The notes beneath the pieces were generated by a model. That model did not search any database. It was not told the DNA's origin and was given only the letters and a program-made list of their open reading frames with translations. From Methanospirillum hungatei (GTDB lineage Archaea > Halobacteriota > Methanomicrobia > Methanomicrobiales > Methanospirillaceae): a stretch of 11,960 nucleotides of DNA. Both the position numbers and the translations under genes were made by a program. Below are positions 1-7,612 of the stretch, one piece after another (within the stretch, counting starts at the first letter, position 1; every line of letters starts with the position of its first letter). The stretch is taken from contig NZ_JAIWNS010000160.1 in NCBI RefSeq assembly GCF_020216685.1, positions 1 through 11,960 on the forward strand, in the 5' to 3' direction.

Positions 1-417
1 CTCTTACGTTGCTCGCGGAAGGATATATACTTTCGTATTGCCCTTCTCGAACAATCATTCCCCGGCCGCTTGCTCCTGATGGTTCAGGAAGCATGTGGGA
101 TAATAAAGTTGTATTGATCCAGATATATACTCATCGATTTGAGATCCGAAATGCTCGAGTTATAATCATGCCCAGATAACCGGGTGATCAAAGAAGATAT
201 TCCACTCACATTTAACCACCTAAAATCTATCATATTCTGAAAAGTAAACAATTCTGGCGTTTTGCGCGGACATAATAGACCATCTTACTCTACCAGGGTA
301 AACTGAAAATTAACCGGAAATGTTCGATATTTAGTTAGAGTTTCGCAAAATTATCCCCAAAATTATTTTGATCAACTTTATTAACAATAAGACAAAATTT
401 GTTTAGGAGTTTGAATT
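1..417. other. Non-coding leader region upstream of the cobalt/cobalamin operon
   Basis: No convincing coding frame is seen on either strand. The sequence is AT-rich, especially from about 200 to 417. It contains a small imperfect hairpin at 72-92 (TCCTGA at 74-79 pairs with TCAGGA at 84-89, with a TGGT loop) and two copies of GATATATACT at 22-31 and 122-131. No B12-box-like motif or large cobalamin-riboswitch architecture was recognised by eye. The stretch probably holds the end of a preceding transcript and the promoter of cbiM, but neither can be placed firmly. Confidence 0.6.
359..394 (+). promoter_or_regulatory. Candidate archaeal promoter region for cbiM
   Basis: This very AT-rich stretch contains AAAATTATTTT (359-369) and TTTATTAA (377-384), both TATA-like. 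The first would place a start site around 389-392 by the usual archaeal spacing of about 26 nt. That leaves a short leader carrying the AGGAG ribosome-binding site at 405-409, eight bases before the cbiM ATG. The second would start within the ribosome-binding site and is less likely. This is inference from composition and spacing only. Confidence 0.25.
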
Positions 418-1107
418 ATGCACATCATGGAAGGATTTCTCCCGCCACTCTGGGCGGCTATCTGGTGGATTATTTCCCTGCCATTCATCATATACGGATT
501 TGTTCAGCTAAAGAAAGTCATCAATGAAAACAAGGATGCACTCCCCCTTCTCGGGATCTGTGGCGCACTTATCTTCATCCTTTCAGCGCTCAAGCTCCCG
601 TCAGTAACCGGGAGTTGTTCCCATCCAACCGGGACCGGTCTTTCTGCAATAGTCTTCGGGCCCTTCATCACCGCCATCATCGGATTTATCGTCCTCCTCT
701 TCCAGTCACTCTTCCTGGCACATGGTGGACTTTCAACTTTGGGTGCAAACACATTTTCAATGGCAATTTGTGGGCCGTTTCTGGGCTACTATGTCTACCG
801 CGCTCTTCGCGATACTAAATTAAACATGTATTTCACGGTCTTTATCGCCGTTGCACTCGCAGATCTCTTTACCTATGTCATCACCGCCCTTGAACTCACA
901 TTAGCCGTGCCGGCTGGAGACCTTGGATTCGGAGGCCTCTTTGCAACTTTCCTTGGTGTCTTTGCAGTAACACAGATTCCACTGGCAATCCTGGAAGGAG
1001 CAGTGCTCGCACTGGTGTTCAAGTATATTGTGGATATTAAACCGGACATCATCATCAGAATGAAAATATTCTCTGAAGAGAAGATCAAAGCCGCACGGGG
1101 GGAGTAA
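418..1107 (+). CDS. cbiM: Cobalt ECF transporter substrate-binding membrane protein CbiM
   Basis: A 229-residue polytopic membrane protein, the substrate-specific component of the CbiMNQO energy-coupling-factor cobalt importer. It begins MHIMEGFLPP, the hallmark CbiM/NikM N-terminus. In this family the N-terminal amine, His2 and a later His form the metal site; the later His is here probably His69 in GSCSHPTGTG. The LAHGGLSTLGAN segment (100-111) is also typical. About six or seven hydrophobic segments are visible. An AGGAG motif at 405-409 sits eight bases before the ATG and fixes the start, because His2 must follow Met1. It is first in the operon and separated from cbiN by three bases. A nickel role is possible in this superfamily, but linkage to corrin genes and a separate CbiN argue for cobalt. 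Confidence 0.97.
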   Translation: MHIMEGFLPPLWAAIWWIISLPFIIYGFVQLKKVINENKDALPLLGICGALIFILSALKLPSVTGSCSHPTGTGLSAIVFGPFITAIIGFIVLLFQSLFLAHGGLSTLGANTFSMAICGPFLGYYVYRALRDTKLNMYFTVFIAVALADLFTYVITALELTLAVPAGDLGFGGLFATFLGVFAVTQIPLAILEGAVLALVFKYIVDIKPDIIIRMKIFSEEKIKAARGE

Positions 1108-1110
1108 AAA

Positions 1111-1413
1111 ATGAAATATCAATTTGAGATTATTGTCGGAATCATTGTGGTGCTTTTTATCGGAGTGTTTCTTTACAGTGCCTCTGTCAACCCGGATGCA
1201 GAGTTCGGAGGTTCAGACGGCGTTGGATCAGCGATTGTTTCAGAACTTACCGGTGTTGCAGAAGACGATGTCACCCCCCTGATTCCCCAGTGGGCGCCCC
1301 CATCCGGTGAGGTTGAATCTGGAATATTTGCACTCCAGGCGGCATTCGGCGGGATAATTCTCGGACTTAGTTTTGGATACCTGCTTGGACAGAGAAAAAC
1401 AAACCAGAATTAA
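1111..1413 (+). CDS. cbiN: Cobalt transport small membrane protein CbiN
   Basis: A 100-residue protein with one hydrophobic helix at each end (about 8-25 and 72-92) and a polar extracytoplasmic loop between them. The loop contains the CbiN signatures EFGGSDG (31-37) and PQWAPPSGEVES (59-70), followed by GIFALQAAFGG. CbiN associates with CbiM and is needed for metal transport in CbiMNQO systems. A G-rich ribosome-binding site at 1097-1104, which overlaps the end of cbiM, lies six bases before the ATG. The length is normal for the family. The gene ends ten bases before cbiQ. Confidence 0.95.
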   Translation: MKYQFEIIVGIIVVLFIGVFLYSASVNPDAEFGGSDGVGSAIVSELTGVAEDDVTPLIPQWAPPSGEVESGIFALQAAFGGIILGLSFGYLLGQRKTNQN

Positions 1414-1423
1414 GCATAGAATA

Positions 1424-2203
1424 ATGTTTGCGCATGATTTCCTGGAAGAAGCAGCACAACATAACGCCCTTCTCCAGGTTCATCCATATACCAAACTTCT
1501 CCTTGGTATTGGATCAATCATCCTTGTTTTATTCACGCCAAATTATATTGTACCCTGTTTTCTTGCCGTAACTTTGAGTAGTGTAACAATCCTTCTTGCA
1601 AAGATAAACCTGAAGTTTTATCTGAAACTACTTGGAATTCCGCTCAGTTTTGCGTTTATGAGCGCACTTATTATCATTTTTCTCTCAGAAGGGGTGACGA
1701 AAATATGGTCCATTCAGATATTCCCCTGGTTCACCCTCACCGTGACTGAGGAAAGCCTGAATCATGGACTGCATATTTTCGCACGGGTTTTCGGAGGTAT
1801 GTGCGCCCTGTTCTTTATATCCCTGACAACACCAATGACCGATCTGTTCGGTATCATGAAAAAACTGAAAGTTCCTGACCTGTTTATCGACCTTTCAATG
1901 ATCATCTACCGGTACATCTTCATTTTTATGGAGAAAGCCCGACAGATATATCTCGCACAGCAGATGCGTCTTGGATATACCAAACCCAGGGAAGCGTTAA
2001 ATTCCTACAGCATGCTCTTTGGAAGCATCTTCATCACATCATGGGACGCGGGTGAAGATCTCATTCATGCCATGGATTGCCGTTGTTATAATGGAAAATA
2101 CGCAAAAATGATCACCTATAATCCGGTGGAATGGCGATCTCTCTCGGCAGTTTCTCTCTATCTCTTCATCATCATCGGCATGATCCTCTGGACATCCGGG
2201 TAA
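1424..2203 (+). CDS. cbiQ: Cobalt ECF transporter transmembrane coupling protein CbiQ (EcfT)
   Basis: A 259-residue integral membrane protein with about five or six hydrophobic segments (for example 26-58, 66-88, 118-135, 240-256). It couples ATP hydrolysis by CbiO to the substrate component CbiM. The two EcfT coupling-helix motifs are visible as AQQMRLGY (178-185) and MDCRCYNG (217-224). The MxxRxYxG form of the second is normal for CbiQ. The ATG at 1424 is preferred over an upstream TTG at 1373 because the latter runs inside cbiN and adds a hydrophilic tail unlike the family. The ATG has no clear ribosome-binding site, so translation may be coupled to cbiN, which ends ten bases earlier. Confidence 0.95.
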   Translation: MFAHDFLEEAAQHNALLQVHPYTKLLLGIGSIILVLFTPNYIVPCFLAVTLSSVTILLAKINLKFYLKLLGIPLSFAFMSALIIIFLSEGVTKIWSIQIFPWFTLTVTEESLNHGLHIFARVFGGMCALFFISLTTPMTDLFGIMKKLKVPDLFIDLSMIIYRYIFIFMEKARQIYLAQQMRLGYTKPREALNSYSMLFGSIFITSWDAGEDLIHAMDCRCYNGKYAKMITYNPVEWRSLSAVSLYLFIIIGMILWTSG

Positions 2204-2213
2204 AGGAAATCAC

Positions 2214-3410
2214 ATGGATCCACTCATCGAACTCAAAGATCTCGAGTATGCCTATCCATATGCATCCCCTGCGCTCTCCGATATCAGTCTCTGCATTCAG
2301 AAGGGTGAAAAAATTGCCCTGGTCGGTTCCAATGGAGCAGGAAAATCAACGCTTCTTCTCACCCTGAACGGGATGATACGACCAGATAAGGGAACGGTCA
2401 CCTTTCATGGGAAACCGGTCTCATATGATCGGGCATCACTTCGGAAGATACGGCAGAAGATCGGGTTTGTCTTTCAGGATCCTGATGTCCAGATAATAGC
2501 ACCAACTGTATGGCAGGATGTCGCATTCGGACCGGTGAACCTGGACTATTCGGAAGAACAGGTACAGCAGGCGGTTTCGGATGCGCTCCACAGCGTCGGA
2601 CTGGAAGGATTTGAGAAGCGTCCACCCTATCACCTCTCTGGCGGAGAGAAGAAGAGGGTCGCCATCGCCGGGATTCTGGCCATGGATCCTGATGTGCTCA
2701 TCCTGGACGAACCCACGAGTATGCTTGATCCTGCCGGGAGCGAAGATATCATGGACCTCCTTGATGAACTCAATCACCAGGGAAAAACCATCATCATCTC
2801 CACCCATGATGTTGAACTTGCCTACCCCTGGGCTGACCGGATAATCCTGATGGAGAAGGGCCGGATAATTGCATCAGGAACACCGGAAGAGGCCTTCTCA
2901 GATAAAGAACTGGTCAGACGGGCACGGCTGAAAACCCCGATACTTCTCGAGCTCTCGCAGGAACTGAAGAGCAGGGGAATGAAAACACCGGGGACCTTAC
3001 CCAGAACCGTCCTTGATATCATCAGAATCATCGAGCATGATCATCATGGATCCATCCGCCTCTCTGACAATGGGTATGGGACAATACATGTAGGGGATGT
3101 TGATCTGATATCCGGACCGCAGATACAGGCAATTCTTGCAAGAACTTCGTGTGATACCATCGGTGTGATGGGGAGCAGGGCAAAAATTTGTGCCCGTCAG
3201 TGGGGTCTGACTCCGGACATCTCCTATGCGGTCATCGATAAATGCATCCTCCAGGCAATGAACGGACGGACCAGTCTGATTCTGACAACCGGAGGGATGG
3301 TGACCAGGGTCTTTGAACGGGTGACCCTGTTTAATCAGACAAACAACAGGTTAATTCCCGTTCGATCACTCATAGGGAGCGATAAACCAGATGATTTATC
3401 CGGCACCTGA
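2214..3410 (+). CDS. cbiO: Cobalt ECF transporter ATPase CbiO with a C-terminal extension
   Basis: A 398-residue cytoplasmic ABC ATPase that powers CbiMNQO. Walker A is GSNGAGKST (38-46), the Q-loop is FVFQDPD (86-91 region), the ABC signature is LSGGEKKR (141-148), Walker B is VLILDEP (161-167), and the H-loop His is His198. The ATPase part ends near residue 240-260, the normal end for CbiO. Some 120-130 further residues (about 270-398) form an extra domain. It contains EHDHHG (274-279), cysteines at 313, 326 and 344, and a conserved-looking stretch SLILTTGGMVTRV (354-366). I do not recognise this domain; a regulatory or metal-sensing role would be speculation. An AAGGA motif at 2203-2207 precedes the ATG. 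A gap of 47 bases separates it from cbiT, the largest in the operon. Confidence 0.95.
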   Translation: MDPLIELKDLEYAYPYASPALSDISLCIQKGEKIALVGSNGAGKSTLLLTLNGMIRPDKGTVTFHGKPVSYDRASLRKIRQKIGFVFQDPDVQIIAPTVWQDVAFGPVNLDYSEEQVQQAVSDALHSVGLEGFEKRPPYHLSGGEKKRVAIAGILAMDPDVLILDEPTSMLDPAGSEDIMDLLDELNHQGKTIIISTHDVELAYPWADRIILMEKGRIIASGTPEEAFSDKELVRRARLKTPILLELSQELKSRGMKTPGTLPRTVLDIIRIIEHDHHGSIRLSDNGYGTIHVGDVDLISGPQIQAILARTSCDTIGVMGSRAKICARQWGLTPDISYAVIDKCILQAMNGRTSLILTTGGMVTRVFERVTLFNQTNNRLIPVRSLIGSDKPDDLSGT

Positions 3411-3423
3411 TAGTTCTGACACA

Positions 3424-3445
3424 TTCAAAACCAATCACTTTTGAA
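3424..3445 (+). promoter_or_regulatory. Short hairpin in the cbiO-cbiT spacer
   Basis: TTCAAAA at 3424-3430 and TTTTGAA at 3439-3445 form a perfect 7-bp inverted repeat around an eight-base loop. The 3' arm overlaps the GAAGGG (3443-3448) that could serve as the cbiT ribosome-binding site, so folding could affect cbiT translation. It divides the transporter genes from the biosynthetic genes. The stem is AT-rich and weak, and the role is inferred. Confidence 0.35.
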
Positions 3446-3457
3446 GGGCACCCGCTA

Positions 3458-4018
3458 ATGTATACGGAGCATATGATACATTGTCCACCGGATAAACCAC
3501 CAACAGGCGGACCAACAAAGGATGAAGTGCTTGCGATAGCCATGCACAAGCTGGATCTGAAACCGGCAGATATTTTTGCTGATATCGGGTGTGGAACCGG
3601 GAAGGTCACCCTGACCGCAGCACCACTGGTTTCGCATGTTCATGCCATGGATATCAGGGAGGAAGCATACCGGTGGACCTGTGAGGAACTGCGAAAGAGT
3701 GGTTTTACCAATGTAACACCGCACTTTGGCAATGCTGTTTCTATACTCTCCTCTCTGGATACCGTAGACAAAGCCTTCGTGGGAGGATCGAGAAATCTCT
3801 CTGATATTATAACCCGGCTGGCTCACCTCGGGGTGAAGACCATTGTCATCACCGCGGTTCTCCTTGAAACGCTCAATATAGCAATCTCAACATTACAGGA
3901 ATATGATATGTTTCATGAAGTCACCCTTGTTCAGGTTTCAAAAAGCATGCCGCTTGCCGGGGGATTTATGTTAAAACCCCTTGATCCGGTCTTCATCATC
4001 ATCGGAGGGCTTGCCTGA
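3458..4018 (+). CDS. cbiT: Cobalt-precorrin-6B C15-methyltransferase (decarboxylating) CbiT
   Basis: A 186-residue class I S-adenosylmethionine methyltransferase. In the anaerobic pathway CbiT methylates C15 and removes the carboxyl from the C12 acetate, while CbiE methylates C5. The family entry motif GGPTKDEV is at 17-24 and SAM motif I, DIGCGTG, at 42-48. FVGGSRNL (107-114) and the terminal SMPLAGGFMLKPLDPVFII (163-181) also match CbiT. The length is typical. The start at 3458 has GAAGGG nine bases upstream. An ATG at 3473 is an alternative, with GGAG only three bases before it, and would shorten the protein by five residues. Its stop overlaps the cbiL start (TGATG). Confidence 0.94.
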   Translation: MYTEHMIHCPPDKPPTGGPTKDEVLAIAMHKLDLKPADIFADIGCGTGKVTLTAAPLVSHVHAMDIREEAYRWTCEELRKSGFTNVTPHFGNAVSILSSLDTVDKAFVGGSRNLSDIITRLAHLGVKTIVITAVLLETLNIAISTLQEYDMFHEVTLVQVSKSMPLAGGFMLKPLDPVFIIIGGLA

Positions 4019-4629
4019 TGCTCACCGGAGTAGGTCTTGGCCCTGGTGATCCTGAACTTCTGACCATCAAAGCCGTCCGCATGCTACAAGAAGCGGATGT
4101 CGTGTATATTCCAGGTGGTCTGGCCAGGCGTCTGGTTGAGCCGTACTGCACCCCCATTGAACTTCCCTTCCCCATGAGTCATGATGAAGAGATTATCCGG
4201 GTGCAGATTATCGAGAATGCTGAAAAGATCGCATCTGATGCCAGGGATAAAAATGTTGTATTTGGAATCATCGGTGATCCGAATATCTTCTCAACCTTCT
4301 CGCGCCTCACTGTGATTTTGAAGGAACGATATCCTGATATCATCGTCGGTACTGTTCCCGGGATCTCGTCCATAACGGCACTCATGTCAGAGACCGGGCT
4401 TCCCATTACCGGGGGCTTTTGTGTCACCGATGGGAGTGAGATAAAATCCCAGATTCGGATGAAAGTCAGAAAACCCCGGGCATTGGCAGAAGACCTCCGA
4501 AAAAAAGGCTACACAAGGTTTGCACTGGTGGAGCGGATGTACATGGACGGTATGCAGGTCCTCACCGGGGATTTTCTTCCGGAAGAGAGCAGTTACTTCT
4601 CACTCCTGTATGCAGAGCGTGATCTATGA
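4018..4629 (+). CDS. cbiL: Cobalt-factor II C20-methyltransferase CbiL
   Basis: A 203-residue tetrapyrrole methylase, slightly short for CbiL (usually about 220-240). It methylates C20 of cobalt-sirohydrochlorin (cobalt-factor II), the first committed step here. The N-terminal glycine-rich loop GVGLGPGDPELLT (4-16), the active-site loop IIGDPNIFSTF (84-94) and VPGISS (113-118) mark the family. The GDPxxxSTF form is characteristic of CbiL/CobI rather than CbiF or CbiH. A GGAGG motif at 4004-4008 sits about nine bases before the ATG, which overlaps the cbiT stop by one base. Its own stop overlaps the cbiF start by four bases (ATGA), which suggests translational coupling. Confidence 0.93.
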   Translation: MLTGVGLGPGDPELLTIKAVRMLQEADVVYIPGGLARRLVEPYCTPIELPFPMSHDEEIIRVQIIENAEKIASDARDKNVVFGIIGDPNIFSTFSRLTVILKERYPDIIVGTVPGISSITALMSETGLPITGGFCVTDGSEIKSQIRMKVRKPRALAEDLRKKGYTRFALVERMYMDGMQVLTGDFLPEESSYFSLLYAERDL

Positions 4630-5342
4630 ATAAAATCTGGTTTATTGGAGCCGGACCCGGAGATCCGGATCTCATTACCGTAAAGGGACGAAGGCTCCTT
4701 GACTCCGCTGACATCCTGATATATGCCGGATCACTCGTCAACCCTGACCTTGTTGCAAGCGCTCCGGCCAGCGAAAAGTACGACAGTAATGGTATGAGCC
4801 TTGAAGAGATGATCCCCATCATGGTCAGGGGAATCCGGGAAGGTAAGACTGTAGTAAGACTTCATTCAGGAGATCCTGCACTCTATGGGGCTATCGTCGA
4901 ACAGATTGATCTTCTGAAACAGGAGGGCATATCAGTCGAAGTCGTCCCCGGTGTCTCCTCACTCTTTGGTGCTGCAGCGGCTTTGCAGGCCCAGCTGACC
5001 CTCCGGGGCGTATCTGAATCGGTCATCATCACCCGTCCGGCCGGAAAGACCCTTGAGAAAGACAAGATATTCGAACTCTCAGAGACCGGTGAGACCATGG
5101 CTATCTTTCTGGGAACTGACAAACTTGAGGAGATAACATCCCGCCTTGCCTGTCACCCCGAGACCACTGCAGTGGTTGTGTACCACGCAACATGGCCGGA
5201 TCAGAAGATCATCAGGGGAACAGTACAGGACATCGCCAAAAAAGCGGCCGACGCAGGGATTACAAAATCCGCCCTACTGCTCATCGGTGAAGTCTTTGCA
5301 GAAGATCCAAAGGGACATATCAGGTCATTCCTTTACTCATGA
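4626..5342 (+). CDS. cbiF: Cobalt-precorrin-4 C11-methyltransferase CbiF
   Basis: A 238-residue tetrapyrrole methylase that adds the C11 methyl group after ring contraction. Visible motifs in order are GAGPGDPDLITVKG (8-21), IYAGSLVNP (32-40), LHSGDPALYGA (79-89), VVPGVSS (106-112), and YHATWPDQ (186-193), which is the CbiF/CobM counterpart of the usual HASWPDQ motif. The IYAGSLV segment together with the SGDPALYGA loop separates CbiF from the other methylases of the cluster. The length is normal. It overlaps cbiL by four bases at its start and cbiG by four bases at its end. No strong ribosome-binding site is seen, so coupling to cbiL is likely. Confidence 0.95.
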   Translation: MNKIWFIGAGPGDPDLITVKGRRLLDSADILIYAGSLVNPDLVASAPASEKYDSNGMSLEEMIPIMVRGIREGKTVVRLHSGDPALYGAIVEQIDLLKQEGISVEVVPGVSSLFGAAAALQAQLTLRGVSESVIITRPAGKTLEKDKIFELSETGETMAIFLGTDKLEEITSRLACHPETTAVVVYHATWPDQKIIRGTVQDIAKKAADAGITKSALLLIGEVFAEDPKGHIRSFLYS

Positions 5343-6211
5343 GTACGGTTGTAACAGCACTCCCCTACTTTCAGGAACAGGCTGAAAGAATTGCAACGGC
5401 AATCAACGCGGACTTCATCCCCTACCGTTCAGGATTATTCTCTGAACTCTATAAGACAAGACAGCGTATTGTTGCGATCATGGCAATCGGCATCGTTATC
5501 CGGAATATCGCACCCCTTATCCATGACAAATGGTCAGATCCTGCTGTTGTGGTGATAAGTCCGGATATGCAGTATGCCATACCGGTTCTCGGAGGCCATC
5601 ACGGGGCAAATGATCTCGTATACCAGCTGCAGGAGAGATGCGGCATGACACCGGTCATCACCACCGCGACAGAAGCTACCGGACGGGAGGCTGTTGAGGT
5701 TCTGGCAAAAAGAGAACACCTGCGGATTGTCAATACCCGGTCTACCAGGCAGGCGAACGCATCAGTCCTGACCGGGAATGCCCATGTATACCGGGTCCCG
5801 GGTCCCGGGATGGTTATCGCGGGATCCGGCGTCTCATTCCTTGTTGCTGACGGACCATATACGGTCGGCATCGGATGCAGACTGGGCACTTCCGCAGATG
5901 AGATTGTTCATGCAATTCATTCCGCATGTGAATCGGCCGGAATCAGTCCGGAAGATATTGCCATCTATGCATCCGGCATGATCAAATCCCATGAATCAGG
6001 CCTTCTTGATGCAGTCAGAACTTTGGGCAGAAATATAATCTTTCTTAATCCCTCCGACCTAAATGAAGAGGCACCCCCTTCACAGTCTGCTGCATCACGG
6101 TTCGGACTGCCGGGTGTTGCAGAGCCCGCAGCGCTTGCTGTATCAGTCCATCACCACCTCATCCTGGAGAAACAGATCTATGGAAATGTCACCATCGCAA
6201 TCGCAGAATAA
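5339..6211 (+). CDS. cbiG: Cobalt-precorrin-5A hydrolase CbiG
   Basis: A 290-residue protein that opens the delta-lactone ring of cobalt-precorrin-5A and releases the C20-C1 fragment as acetaldehyde. The N-terminal domain holds IGIVIRNIAPLIHDKWSDP (50-68) and VLGGHHGANDLV (83-94), both diagnostic for CbiG. The C-terminal domain begins at VGIGCRLGTS (176-185) and includes SHESGLLDAV (217-226) and GVAEPAAL (259-266), as in CbiG/CobE. The protein is somewhat shorter than the enterobacterial enzyme, mainly in the linker between domains. Its start codon overlaps the cbiF stop (ATGA), and its final 32 bases overlap the start of cbiH. Confidence 0.94.
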   Translation: MSTVVTALPYFQEQAERIATAINADFIPYRSGLFSELYKTRQRIVAIMAIGIVIRNIAPLIHDKWSDPAVVVISPDMQYAIPVLGGHHGANDLVYQLQERCGMTPVITTATEATGREAVEVLAKREHLRIVNTRSTRQANASVLTGNAHVYRVPGPGMVIAGSGVSFLVADGPYTVGIGCRLGTSADEIVHAIHSACESAGISPEDIAIYASGMIKSHESGLLDAVRTLGRNIIFLNPSDLNEEAPPSQSAASRFGLPGVAEPAALAVSVHHHLILEKQIYGNVTIAIAE

Positions 6212-6986
6212 CCCTAACACTCCCACGGGCTCACTCGCCGTCGTCGGGATAGGTCCTGGCAGTCCGGATATGCTGACTATCGCAGCTGAAAAAGCAATAA
6301 AGAACGCGGATATCGTCATCGGAAATGACTTTTACATCAACCAGATTCCGCATCTTCTCACGAAACAGGAGGTCATCAAAAGTCAGATGGGCAAAGAGGT
6401 CGACCGCGCAAAGCAGGCCATAACCCTGGCAAAGAAGAGCCATGTCGTCATGGTATCAGGCGGGGACCCGGGCGTCTATGGAATGGCCGGACTTATCCTG
6501 GAGATGGCCGAACGAATTGCGCCGGGCCTGAAGATAGACATCATCCCCGGAGTCACGGCAGCAAGTGCCGGCGCTGCTTTACTTGGGGCACCACTCACCA
6601 ATGACTTTGCCGTCGTCAGTCTTTCAGATCTTCTGACACCACGTGATGTCATTGAAAAGCGCATCAGGGCATTATGCACGGCCGGAATCCCCATTGTACT
6701 CTATAATCCAAAGAGCCGGACACGAACAAATCTGTTTGAAGATGTCATAGAGATCGCACGCGAACACCTCGCCGGTAACACGCCGGTCGGGATTGTAAAA
6801 GATGCCTACCGTCCGGATGAGACGATCATCGTTACCACCCTTACGGATGTCATGGACGTTTTTGATAGTATTGACATGCACACCGTCGTTTTTATAGGCG
6901 GTGAAGAGACACGAATGCTCAGGAGATATGCAGATGTCAGAGGAATGTTCACCCCCCGCGGGTACCACCGGAAATATGAATTCTGA
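6180..6986 (+). CDS. cbiH: Cobalt-factor III C17-methyltransferase CbiH
   Basis: A 268-residue tetrapyrrole methylase that methylates C17 and drives ring contraction. Motifs are VGIGPGSPDMLT (22-33), VSGGDPGVYGMAG (92-104), IIPGVTAASAGAALLGAPL (121-139), SLSDLLTPRDVIEKR (147-161), VLYNPKSRTR (173-182) and the C-terminal FTPRGY (257-262), all characteristic of CbiH/CobJ. The ATG at 6180 is chosen because GGAG at 6166-6169 lies ten bases upstream and only about 17 residues precede the first beta strand. A second ATG at 6186 is possible. The open frame extends back to 6063, but that part lies inside cbiG and lacks family similarity. It overlaps cbiG by 32 bases. Confidence 0.93.
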   Translation: MEMSPSQSQNNPNTPTGSLAVVGIGPGSPDMLTIAAEKAIKNADIVIGNDFYINQIPHLLTKQEVIKSQMGKEVDRAKQAITLAKKSHVVMVSGGDPGVYGMAGLILEMAERIAPGLKIDIIPGVTAASAGAALLGAPLTNDFAVVSLSDLLTPRDVIEKRIRALCTAGIPIVLYNPKSRTRTNLFEDVIEIAREHLAGNTPVGIVKDAYRPDETIIVTTLTDVMDVFDSIDMHTVVFIGGEETRMLRRYADVRGMFTPRGYHRKYEF

Positions 6987-7611
6987 TTATACAGATATCG
7001 GGGCAGATACGCCGGAAGGGTATGCCATTTCACGAACATCACGGGAGCTGGCCAGAAAGACCATAGGAGACGCAGGCCCCCTTGACCGGATTCGCCAGCG
7101 CTGCTCAATAGCAGTCGGTGACTTCGCAATGGCAGACCTGATGAGGTTTCAGGGTGATCCGGTGAATGCAGGTCTAGCTGCCCTGAAAGCCGGAGCGCCG
7201 ATATATACCGATATCAGGATGGTGCAGACCGGTATCCAAAAGAAAGGACATAAAAGTCCGGTCACGTGTATCCTTGATGCCCTTTCGTCACCAGATACCG
7301 GCGGAAAAACACGGACCTCTGCAGCACTGATGGCACTTGGGGAACGCCTGTCCGGATCCATTATTGTCATCGGCAATGCCCCGTCAGCACTTCTGGTTCT
7401 CTGTGATCTGATTCAAAAAGGGATCAGACCAGCTCTCGTTATCGGAACTCCGGTTGGGTTTGTAAACGCCGCTGAGTCAAAAGAACTCCTTCGGACGCTG
7501 GACATTCCCTCAATCTCAAACGAAGGGACACGTGGGGGCACTCCGGTCGCTGTCGCCGCCATGAATGAGATCATCACCATGTTCGTTGAAGCCGCCGGAA
7601 CCATCGAATAA
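6976..7611 (+). CDS. cbiC: Cobalt-precorrin-8 methylmutase CbiC
   Basis: A 211-residue protein, the usual CbiC length. The enzyme moves a methyl group from C11 to C12 to give cobyrinate. Family segments are PEGYAISRTSRELAR (13-27), VGDFAMADLMRF (47-58), IYTDIRMVQTGI (76-87) and ALVIGTPVGFVNAAESKE (153-170). The histidine usually found in the RxxHxxGD motif, which is the catalytic residue in CobH, is replaced. Here the segment reads RCSIAVGD (42-49), with Ile45 in the His position. The start is uncertain: the ATG at 6976 fits the family N-terminus, whereas an ATG at 6934 has a better AGGAG (6921-6925) and would add 14 residues. It overlaps cbiH by 11 bases and ends one base before cbiD. Confidence 0.92.
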   Translation: MNSDYTDIGADTPEGYAISRTSRELARKTIGDAGPLDRIRQRCSIAVGDFAMADLMRFQGDPVNAGLAALKAGAPIYTDIRMVQTGIQKKGHKSPVTCILDALSSPDTGGKTRTSAALMALGERLSGSIIVIGNAPSALLVLCDLIQKGIRPALVIGTPVGFVNAAESKELLRTLDIPSISNEGTRGGTPVAVAAMNEIITMFVEAAGTIE

Positions 7612-7612
7612 T

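Noticed and set aside
1..417. Cobalamin riboswitch upstream of cbiM
   Set aside because: No B12-box-like sequence or large multi-helix layout is visible, and this riboswitch class is essentially bacterial.
1373..1423. TTG-initiated extension of cbiQ by 17 residues
   Set aside because: It lies largely within cbiN, encodes a hydrophilic stretch unlike CbiQ N-termini, and the ATG at 1424 gives a family-like protein.
2436..2807. Antisense open frame of 123 codons opposite cbiO
   Set aside because: It is opposite the most conserved ATPase motifs and has no recognisable domain; a by-product of codon use. The same applies to the other antisense frames over the cbi genes.
6063..6179. Upstream extension of cbiH inside cbiG
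   Set aside because: These codons are cbiG read in another frame; the ATG at 6180 has a ribosome-binding site and the right N-terminal length.
7565..7612. Upstream extension of cbiD inside cbiC
   Set aside because: It is a shadow of cbiC; the ATG at 7613 gives the expected methanogen CbiD N-terminus.
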